The notes beneath the pieces were generated by a model. The model made no database searches. It had not been told where the DNA came from and saw only the letters and a program-made list of their open reading frames with translations. From Patescibacteria group bacterium UBA6033 (lineage in GTDB: Bacteria > Patescibacteriota > Minisyncoccia > Phycocordibacterales > Phycocordibacteraceae), in assembly GCA_002429325.1 (NCBI GenBank), contig DIZH01000026.1, positions 1 to 14,244 of the forward strand: a stretch of DNA of 14,244 bases, in the 5' to 3' direction. How positions within the stretch are numbered: the stretch's first letter is position 1; each line of letters begins with the position of its first letter. The position numbers and the translations under genes are program-made. Of the stretch, positions 14,042 through 14,244 are shown in pieces.

Positions 14042-14244
14042 ATGAGCCGCAAGAGCAGCAATGTACGACGCGAGCGTGCGCAGAGGAAAGAAGTGAAAGA
14101 ATATGATGCCCTTATTCGCTATGCCTCGACCATTGTCCTTGTCGCTGCGGGGGTACTCTTCCTTCTCTCTTTGTTTGGTAAAGCAGGCACAGTTGGTTCG
14201 GCACTCTTTACCGGAAGCTACGCCATTGTCGGCATTGGCTCTTT
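14042..14244 (+). CDS. ftsK: FtsK/SpoIIIE-like DNA translocase, N-terminal part (cut by window edge)
   Basis: About 67 residues are visible. A basic start (MSRKSSNVRRERAQRKEVKE) is followed by a membrane segment (ASTIVLVAAGVLFLLSLFGK) and AGTVGSALF, then a second membrane segment beginning GSYAIVGIG. The pattern of a hydrophobic helix ending in SLFG-AG-VG followed by another helix is typical of the FtsK 4TM domain. The motor and gamma domains lie beyond the window, so the assignment rests on the N-terminus alone. FtsK proteins move DNA at the division septum. Confidence 0.65.
   Translation, partial: MSRKSSNVRRERAQRKEVKEYDALIRYASTIVLVAAGVLFLLSLFGKAGTVGSALFTGSYAIVGIGS

Overview
The window looks like a chromosomal segment of a candidate-phyla-radiation (Patescibacteria/Parcubacteria-like) bacterium. 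The basis is a pair of secreted proteins joining a peptidoglycan-binding-like domain to Ig-like or beta-sandwich repeats, a wHTH-nucleotidyltransferase regulator, an O-antigen-ligase/TPR gene, palindromic A/T-flanked terminators, few Shine-Dalgarno sites, and a 23S rRNA gene not preceded by 16S. This assignment is inferred from family knowledge and was not tested by a search. No CRISPR array, IS element, integron or tRNA gene was seen.

Layout, almost all on the minus strand (read from high to low coordinates). At the right edge a truncated ftsK-like gene (plus strand, from 14042) is divergent from a HTH regulator (13140-13943). A roughly 500-bp non-coding region with a strong promoter and several inverted repeats precedes a very large secreted S-layer-like protein (9236-12640), which ends at a perfect terminator (9143-9182). 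A two-gene unit follows: a membrane-anchored TPR protein (8384-9091) overlapping by ATGA an O-antigen-ligase-like membrane protein with a TPR tail (6306-8387). Next come an unlisted 56-aa single-pass membrane protein (6060-6230) and the rplJ-rplL ribosomal operon (5386-5877, 4882-5367), with its own promoter and an L10-type leader. The rplL 3' region holds three successive hairpins. Then come a wHTH-NTase-like regulator (3980-4549), a MscS-family TM-helix protein (3221-3904), a second secreted surface protein (2065-3099), and the 5' part of a 23S rRNA gene (1744 down to the window edge).

How the parts fit: two secreted proteins share an N-terminal module and a PG-binding-like domain and probably form or decorate the cell surface. 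The O-antigen-ligase-like protein and its TPR partner could attach glycans to such a surface layer. rplJ/rplL and 23S are translation genes with recognisable sigma70-type promoters. Several promoters place the -10 box only 5-12 nt from the start codon, suggesting leaderless or near-leaderless mRNAs.

The observations most worth a second look are: (1) a strong promoter followed by a terminator-type hairpin between it and the 23S gene, implying a ~100-nt RNA or an attenuated rRNA leader; (2) a perfect 21-bp inverted repeat with a 2-nt loop straddling the rplL stop codon; (3) an inverted repeat with one arm on the start codon of the wHTH-NTase gene; (4) the N-terminal module shared by the two surface proteins.
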